A stretch of DNA of 64,000 bases from CBDAPX01 sp965198725 (GTDB lineage Bacteria > Pseudomonadota > Alphaproteobacteria > Rhodobacterales > Rhodobacteraceae). Shown piece by piece: positions 44,227 to 53,505 of the stretch. Numbering within the stretch: the first letter of the stretch is position 1; the number at the start of each line of letters is the position of its first letter. A model generated the notes under the pieces. The model had not been told where the DNA came from. It did not search any database and was given only the letters and a program-made list of their open reading frames with translations. The translations under genes and the position numbers were made by a program. The stretch covers positions 372,001 to 436,000 of the forward strand of contig CBDAPX010000002.1 in the NCBI GenBank assembly GCA_965198725.1. Direction: 5' to 3'.

Positions 44227-44575
44227 GACCGTTGGCGCGAGGCCTTTCGGTGCTCACCACCAAAGTATCTGCCGCCCCAGTTCATGAAACGCGTGCTGAA
44301 CTGGGAGATGCAAAATAGGACGCTGGGCGGTGTATCTGTTAAGATCGCTCGGCGCCTGACACAGACGGCAGACGGCAGACGGCAATGCGTTGCCGAAGAC
44401 CGCCAAGCCCGGTTCTCGCCTTGTTCGGGAATGGAACAGGCGGACCTACTAGGTCGAGGTGGTAGATGCCGGGTACGTCATGGATGGCAAATCCTGGCGG
44501 TTGCTGTCGGCCATTGCCAAGCACATCACGGGCGCACACTGATCCGGTATGCGCTGCTTCTTCGGAGTTCGGTAA
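44227..44575 (+). pseudogene. DUF2924 protein, 5'-truncated and with nonsense changes
   Basis: Directly after the IS, one frame reads DRWREAFRCSPPKYLPPQFM, then LNWEMQNRTLGGVSVKIARR; in another frame PGSRLVREWNRRTY, stop, VEVVDAGYVMDGKSWRLLSA, IAKHITGAH, stop. These are the blocks of DUF2924, which in alphaproteobacteria is usually encoded just before a serine recombinase, as here. At least two stops (TAG for a probable CAG, TGA for a probable TGG) and frame changes disable it, and its first codons were lost to the IS. It ends in TAA at 44573-44575, overlapping the recombinase ATG. Confidence 0.8.
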
Positions 44576-46096
44576 TGCACCGGGTCCGCTGTGCGATCTA
44601 CACACGCAAGAGCGTGGAAAAGGGGGTGGAGCAGGACTTCAACTCGCTGAATGCGCAAAGGGAGGCGTTTTCAGAACAATACAAGCCAAAAGTGTGAAGG
44701 TTGGGAATTGCTACCCGACCGGATTTACGACGGCGGAGTCTCCGGAGGACATTTGGACCGTCCCTCACTGCAGCAGCTTATGCAAGCTGTGGATGACAAG
44801 CGCGTCGATCAGATCGTGGTCTATAAGATTGACCGATTGACGCGATCCCTAGCCGACTTCGCCAAGCTTGTGGAACGCTTGGATGAGGCCGATGCGTCGT
44901 TTGTATCCGTGACACAAAGCTGCAACACAGCTACCAGCATGGGGCGGCTCACACTGAATGTGTTACTTAGCTTGGCCCAGTTTGAGCGGGAAGTGACAGC
45001 AGAGCGCATCCGCGACAAGATCGCGGCCTCAAAGCGCAAGGGTCTATGGATGGGTGGCAACGCCCCACTTAGATATAAGGCAAATGATCGGACGCTGAAA
45101 ATCGATCCGGAGGAAGCGGTGACCGTTAAAGCACTCTATGATCTCTATCTTGAACATGGCTTCGTCTGCGTTTTTTAAGAATGCGCAACTCGGATGAATC
45201 TCAGATCTTGGCAATGAATGCGTGGGGCAAGGCAGGTGTCCGGAGGTAGCCGTTTTGATCGAGGGCACATCCACCACATTCTTGCCAACCCCATTTATGC
45301 CGGACGGGTCCGTCACAAGGGCTAGGTCCATACGGACAGCATACTGCGATCATTCAGGCTGACGTCTGGGAGCAGGTTCAGCAGATGCTGCAGAGTCTCG
45401 AGGCACCAAACGCAAACCCAGCGATCCCTCTTGGCAGGCAAGCTATTCAACGAAACGGGTGACTGCCTGACACCCAGCCACAGCAGGAAGAATGGCAAAC
45501 GCCTGCGGCATTACATCTCCCACCGATTGGTGAAGGATCGTAGCCGGAAGCATCCGGATGCCTGGCGTCTACCAGCGGATGAACTGGAAACTTTGATCGC
45601 TGATGTCATTCGAAAGAAAATGAGTCCTTCTGATTTTGTTACAGCCCTTATGCCGGACGGTTCGGCAGCGGAGGTCCCTTGCATCACCACCAAACAGAAT
45701 TCCGTCCAAAGCGCGAAACATTGCTTCTCTCTTGTCGCGCGCGCGGATCTGCAGCCGGGTCAGCACATCGTTACTTTAAACGATGACGAAATCGCTGAGC
45801 TTGTTGGGTGTGAACACAATCGGATTAACCTAACATCACTTCGTTTTGAGGCTCCGTTCCGGATGCGCCGACGCGGTGTCGAGTTAAAGCTGCACTTGGG
45901 AGACGCACCCTCGGAGGTGGTTCGCACTCTGGTTCAGAACGTTGTCAAAACGCAGCGATGGATGGCTATGATCCTTGATAGAAAGACAGTAGCAGAGATC
46001 GCAGATGCAGAAGGTATATCCAAGCGCTGTATCCATGATGTAGTTGATCGGGCGATGCTTGCGCCATGCATTCTCGACGCCATCGCATCGGGTTAA
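44575..46096 (+). pseudogene. serine site-specific recombinase, multiply frameshifted
   Basis: ATG 44575 starts HRVRCAIYTRKSVEKGVEQD with the catalytic Ser of the YTRKS motif. After a frame change near 44670 it continues CEGWELLPDRIYDGGVSGG, QIVVYKIDRLTRSLADFAKL, SMGRLTLNVLLSLAQFEREV and RKGLWMGG, the resolvase core. From about 45170 the homologous text (SRFDRGHIHHILANPIYAGR, ADVWEQVQQMLQSLEAP, LFNETGDCLT, WRLPADELETLI) is spread over several frames with a stop in HKG-stop-VHT. The final frame, 45431-46096, is the recombinase C-terminal domain. At least four disruptions are visible. It is the relic of an integrated element, 274 bases from tRNA-Gln. Confidence 0.88.
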
Positions 46097-46369
46097 TAGC
46101 CGGATGGCCTGACGTCGGATTATCTCATTAAGTCAGGATTCCCGGCTTCGTGGTCGGAGCAACGCGAACAGTTCGCGAAGTTCTGAGCGTAGCCTGTCCA
46201 CTACCTACCAAACTCGTACCGCCGAAATGGCAAACAAAGACCGAAGGCCAAAATCGGCCGTTTTTTGCTCCATATCTTCTTTCTCTACCGGGAATTGCCC
46301 ATTCCAACATGCGGAAAACACGCGACAGAGATGACGTATTCTTTCGTTAGCTGAAAACCAGGGAGTGTT

Positions 46370-46444
46370 TGGCTGGGATGGTAGGATTCGAACCTACGGT
46401 ACACTGTACCAAAAACAGTTGCCTTACCACTTGGCTACATCCCA
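46370..46444 (-). tRNA. tRNA-Gln (anticodon TTG)
   Basis: The reverse complement folds as a cloverleaf: acceptor TGGGATG/CATCCCA, anticodon stem ACTGT/ACAGT with loop TTTTGGT (anticodon at 46412-46410), T-arm GTAGG/CCTAC with TTCGAAT loop, discriminator G and an encoded CCA at 46370-46372. The recombinase relic ends 273 bases away. Confidence 0.95.
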
Positions 46445-46545
46445 ACTGTGAGCGGCTAATTACGCGCCTTGATCGGGCTGTTCAAGCCCGATTGGCAAAA
46501 AAAGTTTCATGTTTCGTCACGGCAGCGGGCCAATCGGCGTCTGGC

Positions 46546-47532
46546 TTACGGCCGCAACAAAACCGCCCCGTCTCTTTGCCCCGATGCGACAAGATCATGC
46601 GCCGCCGCACAGTCGGCAAGGGCCAGTGGCGCGGATATCGGCACGTCCAGACGTCCCTCTGACAAAATGGCGTTGACCCGTTCCACGGCATTTGATCGCT
46701 CTGCATCCGTCAGGATGTAAATCAGCGCGATGTCGATCGTCACAGCTTTGAAAAGAAGCGGGCCAAACGGCATCGTGGGTGCCATATTGATCTGAGAACC
46801 ATAGGCGCAGATACGCCCGTTTTCCTTGATCGCGGCAGCGTCGACTTCAAAGTTGTGGCCCAGTTCCAACTCAACAATTTGATCGACCGGACGCCCCCCG
46901 TTGGCCGCAAGGATGCGGTCCGCCACGGCCGCTTCGGAAAAATCGATCACAGCGTCAGCGCCAGCGGCACGGGCTTTTTCAAGCCCCGCGCCGCGCGCGG
47001 TGGCGATCACGGTGGCTCCACCCCATTTGGCAAACTGAACGGCAAGGTAACCAACCGATCCGGCCGCGCCCTGAACCAAGATGGTTTGCCCCGCGATGTC
47101 CCCGCCATTGAACACGGTGTGTGCAGCATTCAAACCGGGGATGCCCATGACGGCCCCGGCCTCCAAACTTGCGGCGTCAGGCAGACGAACCGCTTGCGCG
47201 GCGGGCAGGACGATATAGTCGGCCGCCGTGCCAAAAGGGCGTTGCCACTGGCCGTTCCACAACCAAACACGTTCGCCGATGCGATCCTGCGGGACGCCGT
47301 CGCCAACGGCATCAATTGTGCCCGATCCGTCGCTGTGCGGGATCACCTGATCAAACGGCGGGCGCGTCACGCCGGGGCGCGACCCTGCGCGGGCTTTCAC
47401 ATCGGACGGGTTTACCCCGGAAAATGCGACTTTGACGCGGACCTCGCCGGGCCCCGGTGTTGGCGTCGGCAAATCCATCAAAGACAGAACGTCTCCTGAC
47501 GGACCAAACTTTGAATAGGCAACGGCTTTCAT
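46546..47532 (-). CDS. NADPH:quinone reductase / zinc-less MDR family oxidoreductase
   Basis: A 328-residue medium-chain dehydrogenase/reductase. It starts MKAVAYSKFGPSGDVLSLMD; the N-terminal GroES-like domain contains GVNPSDVKARAG, and the Rossmann fold has ILVQGAAGSVGYLAVQFAKW. The structural and catalytic zinc ligands are missing, as in quinone oxidoreductases (Qor type). It would reduce quinones or enones with NADPH in the cytoplasm. It is transcribed away from the SH3-protein gene's promoter side, in the same direction with a 66-base gap. It ends 101 bases before tRNA-Gln. Confidence 0.88.
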   Translation of the reverse strand: MKAVAYSKFGPSGDVLSLMDLPTPTPGPGEVRVKVAFSGVNPSDVKARAGSRPGVTRPPFDQVIPHSDGSGTIDAVGDGVPQDRIGERVWLWNGQWQRPFGTAADYIVLPAAQAVRLPDAASLEAGAVMGIPGLNAAHTVFNGGDIAGQTILVQGAAGSVGYLAVQFAKWGGATVIATARGAGLEKARAAGADAVIDFSEAAVADRILAANGGRPVDQIVELELGHNFEVDAAAIKENGRICAYGSQINMAPTMPFGPLLFKAVTIDIALIYILTDAERSNAVERVNAILSEGRLDVPISAPLALADCAAAHDLVASGQRDGAVLLRP

Positions 47533-47598
47533 CTGACGGCTCCCGTTCGTAATGTCGCGGGGCCAATCAGGATCATCTGGGGACGTTTAACGCAAGCC

Positions 47599-48117
47599 TC
47601 AATCGCGGATTTCGTCCGCGCGCACACCCCAAAGCTTTGTCTTTTGCGTCCAGCCTTTGTAACCGCCCGCGCTGACTTGGCACCAGTCGGTCGAACAGTC
47701 GCCAAGCCGGGCGATGACACCCAGTTCCAATGCGGCAACCGGCTGGGCTTGTGGGTCGGGGCGGCGGCGCAGCTGCAACATATCCTGTTCGATGATCACG
47801 GTCCGCACACCTGACAGCAACGCATAATGCACCCAGCCCCCGGCGCCATCGCGGTCTTCGACCCGACGCCAATGGCCGTGTTCTGCCGTAATCTGCAACG
47901 GCATATCACGGCGTTTGAAGACCCAGTCGATCCGATGTGTCAGGGATGGTCCGCGTCGCACGTTGCCTTCGCTGGCCTTCATCGAAACATATCTGGGCAA
48001 CGGCAAATTGGTGACCGGTCCCTTGGCAGCTTCAGCAGCAGCCGAACCGGCCATCAATGTTGATCCGATTGTGAATGCAATGGCGATGCCGCGCCATTTT
48101 GCCAAACCCTGTTTCAT
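47599..48117 (-). CDS. exported SH3 domain-containing protein
   Basis: A 172-residue protein with a signal peptide (GIAIAFTIGSTLMAGSAAA). The mature part has two bacterial SH3-like units: YVSMKASEGNVRRGPSLTHR..WRRVEDRDGAGGWVHYALL, and MLQLRRRPDPQAQPVAAL..WCQVSAGGYKGWTQKTKLWG. Such periplasmic proteins (SH3_4 type) are thought to bind peptidoglycan or act in envelope integrity. ATG 48117 is chosen from the signal sequence; the frame stays open much further upstream but would overlap the divergent dehydrogenase gene. The SH3 gene may be cotranscribed with the quinone reductase gene downstream. Confidence 0.82.
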   Translation of the reverse strand: MKQGLAKWRGIAIAFTIGSTLMAGSAAAEAAKGPVTNLPLPRYVSMKASEGNVRRGPSLTHRIDWVFKRRDMPLQITAEHGHWRRVEDRDGAGGWVHYALLSGVRTVIIEQDMLQLRRRPDPQAQPVAALELGVIARLGDCSTDWCQVSAGGYKGWTQKTKLWGVRADEIRD

Positions 48118-48256
48118 CACGGTTCGAGTGCCCTTGTGCTCAAATCTGCCTTCGGTGGCTGCGGCGTGAATTTCCGCCGGAGGTTCTTGTGCCTCGCCTA
48201 TTCCTGCGCCACCATGGCATGGCATCGCGCCGTTGAAAATGTTTGGGGAGGCCACA

Positions 48257-49243
48257 GTGGCAAGAGACAGGCTGAGTGTTGTTGTTACGCGACGGTTGCC
48301 AGAGGTGGTCGAGACGCGGCTAAGCGAACTCTTTGATGTCACATTGCGGGATGATGACGTGCCCATGACTCGGGATGAGATCATCGCGGCGGCTCGGACA
48401 GCGGATGTTCTTGTGCCAACCGTCACCGACGATATTGATGGCGCCCTCATCGGGCAGGTTGGTGACCGGCTGAAAATGATCGCGAACTATGGGGCGGGTG
48501 TGGACAATATTGATGTCTCAACCGCCCGCCAGCGCGGGATTTTGGTCAGCAATACGCCGGGCGTTCTGACGGATGACACGGCAGATATGGCCATGGCATT
48601 GATCCTGTCCGTCACCCGGCGCATCCCCGAAGGTCTAAGCCACATGCAATCGGGTGCCTGGGATGGGTGGGCCCCCACGGCGTTCCTTGGTGGACGGATT
48701 AGCGGGCGGCGTCTGGGCATTCTTGGGATGGGCCGTATTGGTCAGGCTGTTGCCCGCCGTGCGGCGGCCTTTGGCATGCAGGTGCATTACCACAACCGCA
48801 AACGATTGCGGCTGGAAACCGAACAAGAGCTGGAAGCGACCTATTGGGAAAGCCTTGATCAGATGGTGGCGCGCATGGACGTGATCAGCGTGAACTGTCC
48901 CTCAACCCCCAGCACCTTTCATTTGATGAACGCGCGTCGTTTGAAGCTGATGAAACCCACAGCGGTCATCGTGAATACATCGCGCGGCGAGGTCGTTGAC
49001 GAAAACGCCCTGACCCGGATGATCCGGAACAACGAAATCGCAGGCGCGGGTTTGGATGTCTATGAGCATGGCACCAATGTGAACCCCCGTCTGCGCGAAC
49101 TGCCCAATGTTGTTTTGCTGCCCCATATGGGATCGGCCACGCTCGAAGGCCGTGTCGAGATGGGCGAAAAGGTGATCATCAATATCAAGACATTCGAGGA
49201 TGGCCATCGACCTCCGGATCAGGTCGTTCCATCTATGTTGTGA
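48257..49243 (+). CDS. D-2-hydroxyacid dehydrogenase (glyoxylate/hydroxypyruvate reductase-like)
   Basis: A 328-residue NAD(P)-dependent enzyme. The GTG at 48257 follows GGGGAGG at a distance of six bases. The Rossmann motif is LGILGMGRIGQAVARRAAAF; the catalytic residues lie in NTSRGEVVDE (Arg), AGLDVYEHG (Glu) and LLPHMGSATLEGR (His). Family members reduce glyoxylate, hydroxypyruvate or related 2-keto acids. Downstream, gamma-glutamyltransferase and a FAD-linked hydroxyacid dehydrogenase are on the same strand, the latter perhaps running the reverse oxidation. Confidence 0.92.
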   Translation: MARDRLSVVVTRRLPEVVETRLSELFDVTLRDDDVPMTRDEIIAAARTADVLVPTVTDDIDGALIGQVGDRLKMIANYGAGVDNIDVSTARQRGILVSNTPGVLTDDTADMAMALILSVTRRIPEGLSHMQSGAWDGWAPTAFLGGRISGRRLGILGMGRIGQAVARRAAAFGMQVHYHNRKRLRLETEQELEATYWESLDQMVARMDVISVNCPSTPSTFHLMNARRLKLMKPTAVIVNTSRGEVVDENALTRMIRNNEIAGAGLDVYEHGTNVNPRLRELPNVVLLPHMGSATLEGRVEMGEKVIINIKTFEDGHRPPDQVVPSML

Positions 49244-49285
49244 CCCGTCATCGCCGGGGTCTGATTTGAAAAAGGAAAGTTAGTC

Positions 49286-51067
49286 ATGCGTAATATTCTG
49301 ATTTTAAGTTTGGCCCTCGCAGGCGTTTCGCTTGAAGCACAAGAGGCCGCAGACGGTGTTGCGCCGGAGGCGACGGTCGCCTTGGGTAACGAGGCAAGCT
49401 CCCCTGAAATTGCGGCTGCGCTGGAGGCCAAAGCCGCCGGACAGCCGGTCGAAGCTTCAAATTGGATGGTTTCCGCCGCAAACCCGCTTGCCGTACAGGC
49501 GGGCGCCGATGTGTTGCGCGCGGGTGGCAGTGCTGCGGATGCGATGGTTGCGGTCCAAACGGTTCTGGGTCTGGTTGAGCCGCAATCGTCCGGGTTGGGC
49601 GGTGGCGCATTTCTTGTCTGGTATGATGCGGCGAGCGGAGAGCTGACAACTCTGGATGGGCGTGAAACCGCGCCATTGGCCGCCAAACCGACCCTGTTTC
49701 AGGACGACGAAGGCAATCCGCTCAAATTCTTTGATGCGGTGGTCGGGGGGCGGTCTGTGGGCACGCCCGGCACACCGGCACTGATGGAAGAGGCGCACCG
49801 ACGTTGGGGCCAACGACCATGGCCAAGTCTTTTCGAGGCTGGGATCGAACTTGCGGATAATGGGTTCGCCGTCTCACCACGCCTTGCTGGACTGGTCGAA
49901 CGGGATGCTGAACGGCTTGGCCGCTTTGCCGCGACGGCCAGTTATTTCTTGCCCGGTGGCACACCGATTGAAGCTGGCGCAGTCCTAAGAAACCCGGCCT
50001 ACGCGACCACGCTGGAAGCGTTGGCAGAAGATGGGGCGGATGCGTTCTATGCCGGTCCGATTGCCGCCAACATCGTACGGGCCGTGCGCAATGCGCCGGG
50101 AAATCCCGGTGTCTTGTCGGCCTTGGATATGGCGATTTACGAGGTGATCGAACGGCCTGCGGTTTGTGCTGAATATCGCGAACACGATGTCTGTGGCATG
50201 GGGCCGCCGTCGTCGGGCGCATTGACCGTTGGGCAAATCCTGGGCCAGCTCAATAGCTTTGATCTGGCTGAAATCGGGCCCGAAAGCGTTGGCGCTTGGC
50301 GGCTGATTGGCGATGCGTCGCGACAGGCCTTCGCCGATCGTGGGCGGTATATGGCCGATAGTGACTTTGTTCCGGTCCCGACCAGTGGTTTGGTTGCACC
50401 TGAATACCTTGCCGACCGCGCCGAAGCGCTCGAGGGAGACTTTGCTCTGCCGGCTGTGGCCCCGGGCCAACCGGAATTCGATCACGCTTTGAACTATGCC
50501 GATGACGTCTCACTCGAATTCCCGTCCACCTCGCATATTTCCATTGTGGACGCGCAAGGCAACGCGTTGTCGATGACGACGACGATTGAGAACGCCTTTG
50601 GCTCGCGCCTGATGACCAACGGATTTCTGTTGAACAACGAATTGACGGACTTTTCTTTCCGGACGCATGTCGATGGCGTACCCATCGCGAACCGGCTGGA
50701 ACCGGGCAAACGCCCTCGATCCTCCATGGCGCCCACCATTGTCATGAAAGACGGCGCACCCGTATTGGTGATTGGTTCCCCTGGAGGCAGCCGGATCATC
50801 GGGTATGTCGCCACCGCAATCATCGGCTGGATGGATTGGGGGATGAACGTGCAGGCTGCGTTGTCGATGCCGCACGCGGTCAATCGGTTCGGGACGTATG
50901 ATGTCGAAGCCGGCACGCCGCTAGAGGCTTTGGCACCTCAGTTGGAAGCCGTGGGCTACGAAGTGAACGTGCGGGATTTGAACTCGGGCCTTCATGCGAT
51001 TGAGGTTGGGGACGTCCTGCGTGGCGGTGCCGATCCAAGACGAGAAGGCATCGCGCTGGGCGAATGA
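49286..51067 (+). CDS. ggt: gamma-glutamyltransferase
   Basis: A 593-residue N-terminal nucleophile hydrolase with a signal peptide-like start MRNILILSLALAGVSLEAQ, so it probably matures in the periplasm. It hydrolyses or transfers the gamma-glutamyl group of glutathione. The proenzyme is cleaved before the nucleophilic Thr in EFPSTSHISIVDAQGNALSM (T-S-H in place of the usual TTH). The small subunit continues with SMTTTIENAFGSR, NNELTDFSF and the PRSSMAPTIV and GSPGGSRII oxyanion segments. It lies 42 bases after the dehydrogenase gene and 24 before the FAD-linked oxidase gene. Confidence 0.94.
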   Translation: MRNILILSLALAGVSLEAQEAADGVAPEATVALGNEASSPEIAAALEAKAAGQPVEASNWMVSAANPLAVQAGADVLRAGGSAADAMVAVQTVLGLVEPQSSGLGGGAFLVWYDAASGELTTLDGRETAPLAAKPTLFQDDEGNPLKFFDAVVGGRSVGTPGTPALMEEAHRRWGQRPWPSLFEAGIELADNGFAVSPRLAGLVERDAERLGRFAATASYFLPGGTPIEAGAVLRNPAYATTLEALAEDGADAFYAGPIAANIVRAVRNAPGNPGVLSALDMAIYEVIERPAVCAEYREHDVCGMGPPSSGALTVGQILGQLNSFDLAEIGPESVGAWRLIGDASRQAFADRGRYMADSDFVPVPTSGLVAPEYLADRAEALEGDFALPAVAPGQPEFDHALNYADDVSLEFPSTSHISIVDAQGNALSMTTTIENAFGSRLMTNGFLLNNELTDFSFRTHVDGVPIANRLEPGKRPRSSMAPTIVMKDGAPVLVIGSPGGSRIIGYVATAIIGWMDWGMNVQAALSMPHAVNRFGTYDVEAGTPLEALAPQLEAVGYEVNVRDLNSGLHAIEVGDVLRGGADPRREGIALGE

Positions 51068-51091
51068 TCGCACCGGCAGGGAGGAGAAAAG

Positions 51092-52495
51092 ATGGTTCAA
51101 GCAGTTGCGATGGAACGCAATGAAGATGGAATTGCCACGGCAATCGGCATCCTGAAACAAAAGTTTGGCGAGCATTTTCAGACCGGTCAGGCGATCCGTG
51201 AACAACACGGCCACACCACGACCTGGATCATCAATCAGGCCCCGGATGCCGTTGTTTTTCCGGCCTCGACCGAAGAGGTGGCCGAGATCGTCAAAATCTG
51301 TGCTGAACACAAGGTGCCCATCATTCCCTTTGGGACAGGGTCGTCGCTGGAAGGCCATGTAAATGCACCCGCCGGGGGTATTTCTGTCGACATGAGCCGC
51401 ATGGACCAAATCCTTGCCGTGCATGCCGAAGATCTGGATGTCGTTGTCCAGCCTGGTGTGACCCGCGAACAGCTGAACACCTATCTGCGCGATCAGGGGT
51501 TGTTCTTTCCCATCGACCCCGGTGCTAACGCGTCGCTGGGCGGCATGGCGGCAACGCGCGCCTCTGGCACCAATGCAGTGCGCTATGGCACGATGAAGGA
51601 CAACGTGCTGGCACTCGAGGCGGTGATGGCCGATGGACAAGTGATCCGCACCGCGCAGCGCGCCAAGAAATCCTCTGCGGGTTACGACCTGACCCGGCTT
51701 TTGGTGGGGTCTGAAGGGACGCTGGGCCTGATCACGGAAATCACTTTGCGATTGCAAGGCATCCCCGAAGCGATCAGTTCGGCCCGCTGTTCCTTTCCCA
51801 GCGTTGATGCGGCCTGTCAGGCGGTCATGATGACCATTCAATTTGGCATCCCGGTGGCCCGGATTGAGCTTTTGGATGCGCAATCGGTTGCGGCGGCCAA
51901 TGCCTATTCAAAGCTGGACCTGCCTGAAACACCCCTGTTGCTGCTGGAATTCCACGGGTCTGATGCGGGTGTCGTGGAACAGGCCGAAACCTTTGGCGGC
52001 ATTGCCGAGGATTTCGACGGCTCCGGGTTCGAAATGACCACCTCGACCGAGGAACGCAACAAGCTGTGGCAGGCGCGCCATGATATGTATTGGGCCAGTC
52101 TGCAATTGCGGCCCGGGGCCCAAGGTATCTCGACGGATGTGTGCGTACCCATATCCCGCCTCGCCGAGTGCGTGACAGCTGCACAGGATAAGGCCGCGAC
52201 CATGGGGCTGATGGCCCCGACCGTCGGCCACGTGGGGGACGGCAATTTCCACACGCTTTTGCTGATCGACAATGAGAGTGCCGAAGAACAAGCCAAGGCT
52301 GAGGAATTCATCGGCTGGCTGAACGATCTGGCCATATCAATGGATGGCACCTGCACGGGCGAACACGGCATCGGACAGGGCAAACGCCCCTATCTGGAAA
52401 AAGAGTTGGGCCCGGCGGTATCCGTCATGGGCGCCATCAAGGCCGCATTGGACCCGCATGACCTGATGAACCCGGGGAAAATCCTGCCAAGCTGA
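51092..52495 (+). CDS. FAD-linked 2-hydroxyacid dehydrogenase (GlcD/D-lactate dehydrogenase type)
   Basis: A 467-residue flavoprotein. The FAD_binding_4 domain has PFGTGSSLEGHVNAPAGGIS (the PP-loop G-T-G-S-S-x-E-G-H) and DPGANASLGGMAATRASGTN; the C-terminal FAD-oxidase domain ends with GTCTGEHGIGQGKRPYL, typical of D-lactate and glycolate dehydrogenases. There is no GlcE or GlcF gene beside it, so it may be a one-subunit D-lactate dehydrogenase rather than glycolate oxidase. A strong GGGAGGAG site precedes the ATG. It converges with the TIR gene, 8 bases apart. Confidence 0.9.
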   Translation: MVQAVAMERNEDGIATAIGILKQKFGEHFQTGQAIREQHGHTTTWIINQAPDAVVFPASTEEVAEIVKICAEHKVPIIPFGTGSSLEGHVNAPAGGISVDMSRMDQILAVHAEDLDVVVQPGVTREQLNTYLRDQGLFFPIDPGANASLGGMAATRASGTNAVRYGTMKDNVLALEAVMADGQVIRTAQRAKKSSAGYDLTRLLVGSEGTLGLITEITLRLQGIPEAISSARCSFPSVDAACQAVMMTIQFGIPVARIELLDAQSVAAANAYSKLDLPETPLLLLEFHGSDAGVVEQAETFGGIAEDFDGSGFEMTTSTEERNKLWQARHDMYWASLQLRPGAQGISTDVCVPISRLAECVTAAQDKAATMGLMAPTVGHVGDGNFHTLLLIDNESAEEQAKAEEFIGWLNDLAISMDGTCTGEHGIGQGKRPYLEKELGPAVSVMGAIKAALDPHDLMNPGKILPS

Positions 52496-52503
52496 ACCGG
52501 CGC

Positions 52504-53439
52504 TTAGGTTCGGTCGGTGCCAAAGCTGCCGAGCCGTGTTTTGAAGGCTTCCTTGTCGCCGTTGGATAGGTCGGGATCGCCCAACCCGTCGGAGTTTCCG
52601 GGAGGGACCGGTTTTGCGTTTCGGCGGGCTTCCACAAAGGTTTCCACGATTAGCTTTGATGCCTCCACTGCGCGTGGCGTTCGCAAAACAGTGGCCATCA
52701 TGGCGGCGCCTTTTTCCGTGTAAACCCACGGCGGTGTGCGCCGCCCGCCGCGTCCCGGTTTTTGCTTTGAACGAAAGTCGTTTAGAATTTTCCATTCGTT
52801 GTGGTTGAGCTGAAACGCGTAGTCCTCGTCGAAGCGATCAGGGTTTCGTTCGCGCGCTTGATTTAAGTGCTTCACAGGCCTTTGAAAAAATTCGGATAGC
52901 TGTTCGTCTGTCAGGACAATTTGTCCTCGAACTCGAAATGCAAAGCTACCCGGTGACTTATTCAAATCTATGATTGAAGGATCGCCGCTAGACTCATGTT
53001 TTCTAGCGATTTTTGTGTCGATCCATTTTCCAAAATCCAAGAGTGCGAGCTCCCTCTCTGTTTCATTCATCGAGAGTAAAGGTCTTCCACCGACCGGGTA
53101 CACCTGCAGGCACTCTATCCATTTGGTTTGTTGCCAGGCGCAGGGCCGCAAAATCAGCGGTGCTATGATCGTTCCGTTTTGCTGACGGGCGCGTAGGAAG
53201 TTCGGAACTTCAACTTGGGTGATGAATTCTGAAGCAAGAAATGAGCTTGAAACCAAAGCGACAACTATTTTGGACTTCTGGATTTCGTCAACTATGCGGG
53301 GACGCCAGTCTGCGCCAGGTTCAATTTTTGCATCCGTCCAAATCTGCGATCTTATGCCTTCGAACCCTTTGAGATGATCTTCCAAATGTCTGCGACTTTC
53401 CGAGTCTCTTCTCGAATAACTTATGAAAACTGACGACAT
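52504..53439 (-). CDS. TIR domain - ORF6N domain fusion protein
   Basis: A 311-residue two-domain protein. Residues 1-~145 are a bacterial TIR domain: SSVFISYSRRDSESRRHL, then IWTDAKIEPGADWRPRI, then IVVALVSSSFLASEF and QVEVP, with Glu77 as the expected NADase catalytic residue. Residues ~166-273 are an ORF6N domain: FRVRGQIVLTDEQLSEFF, HLNQARERNPDRFDEDYAFQL, GGRRTPPWVYTEKGAAMMAT and VLRTPRAVEASKLIVETFV. ORF6N is a DNA-binding-type domain of phage antirepressor and Bro-like proteins. I know TIR defence effectors and ORF6N phage proteins separately but not this pairing. There is no signal peptide and no partner gene. The gene is AT-richer than its flanks, which suggests transfer. Confidence 0.88.
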   Translation of the reverse strand: MSSVFISYSRRDSESRRHLEDHLKGFEGIRSQIWTDAKIEPGADWRPRIVDEIQKSKIVVALVSSSFLASEFITQVEVPNFLRARQQNGTIIAPLILRPCAWQQTKWIECLQVYPVGGRPLLSMNETERELALLDFGKWIDTKIARKHESSGDPSIIDLNKSPGSFAFRVRGQIVLTDEQLSEFFQRPVKHLNQARERNPDRFDEDYAFQLNHNEWKILNDFRSKQKPGRGGRRTPPWVYTEKGAAMMATVLRTPRAVEASKLIVETFVEARRNAKPVPPGNSDGLGDPDLSNGDKEAFKTRLGSFGTDRT

Positions 53440-53505
53440 CTGGAATTCTCTTACTACAAGTCGACAAAGGATCTATCTTGTCGGTCGAATGTCAAGGTCA
53501 TCGTA

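Noticed and set aside
46230..46280. Possible terminator GGCC/GGCC with a T-run near 46258
   Set aside because: The stem is only 4 bp and no gene clearly ends just before it.
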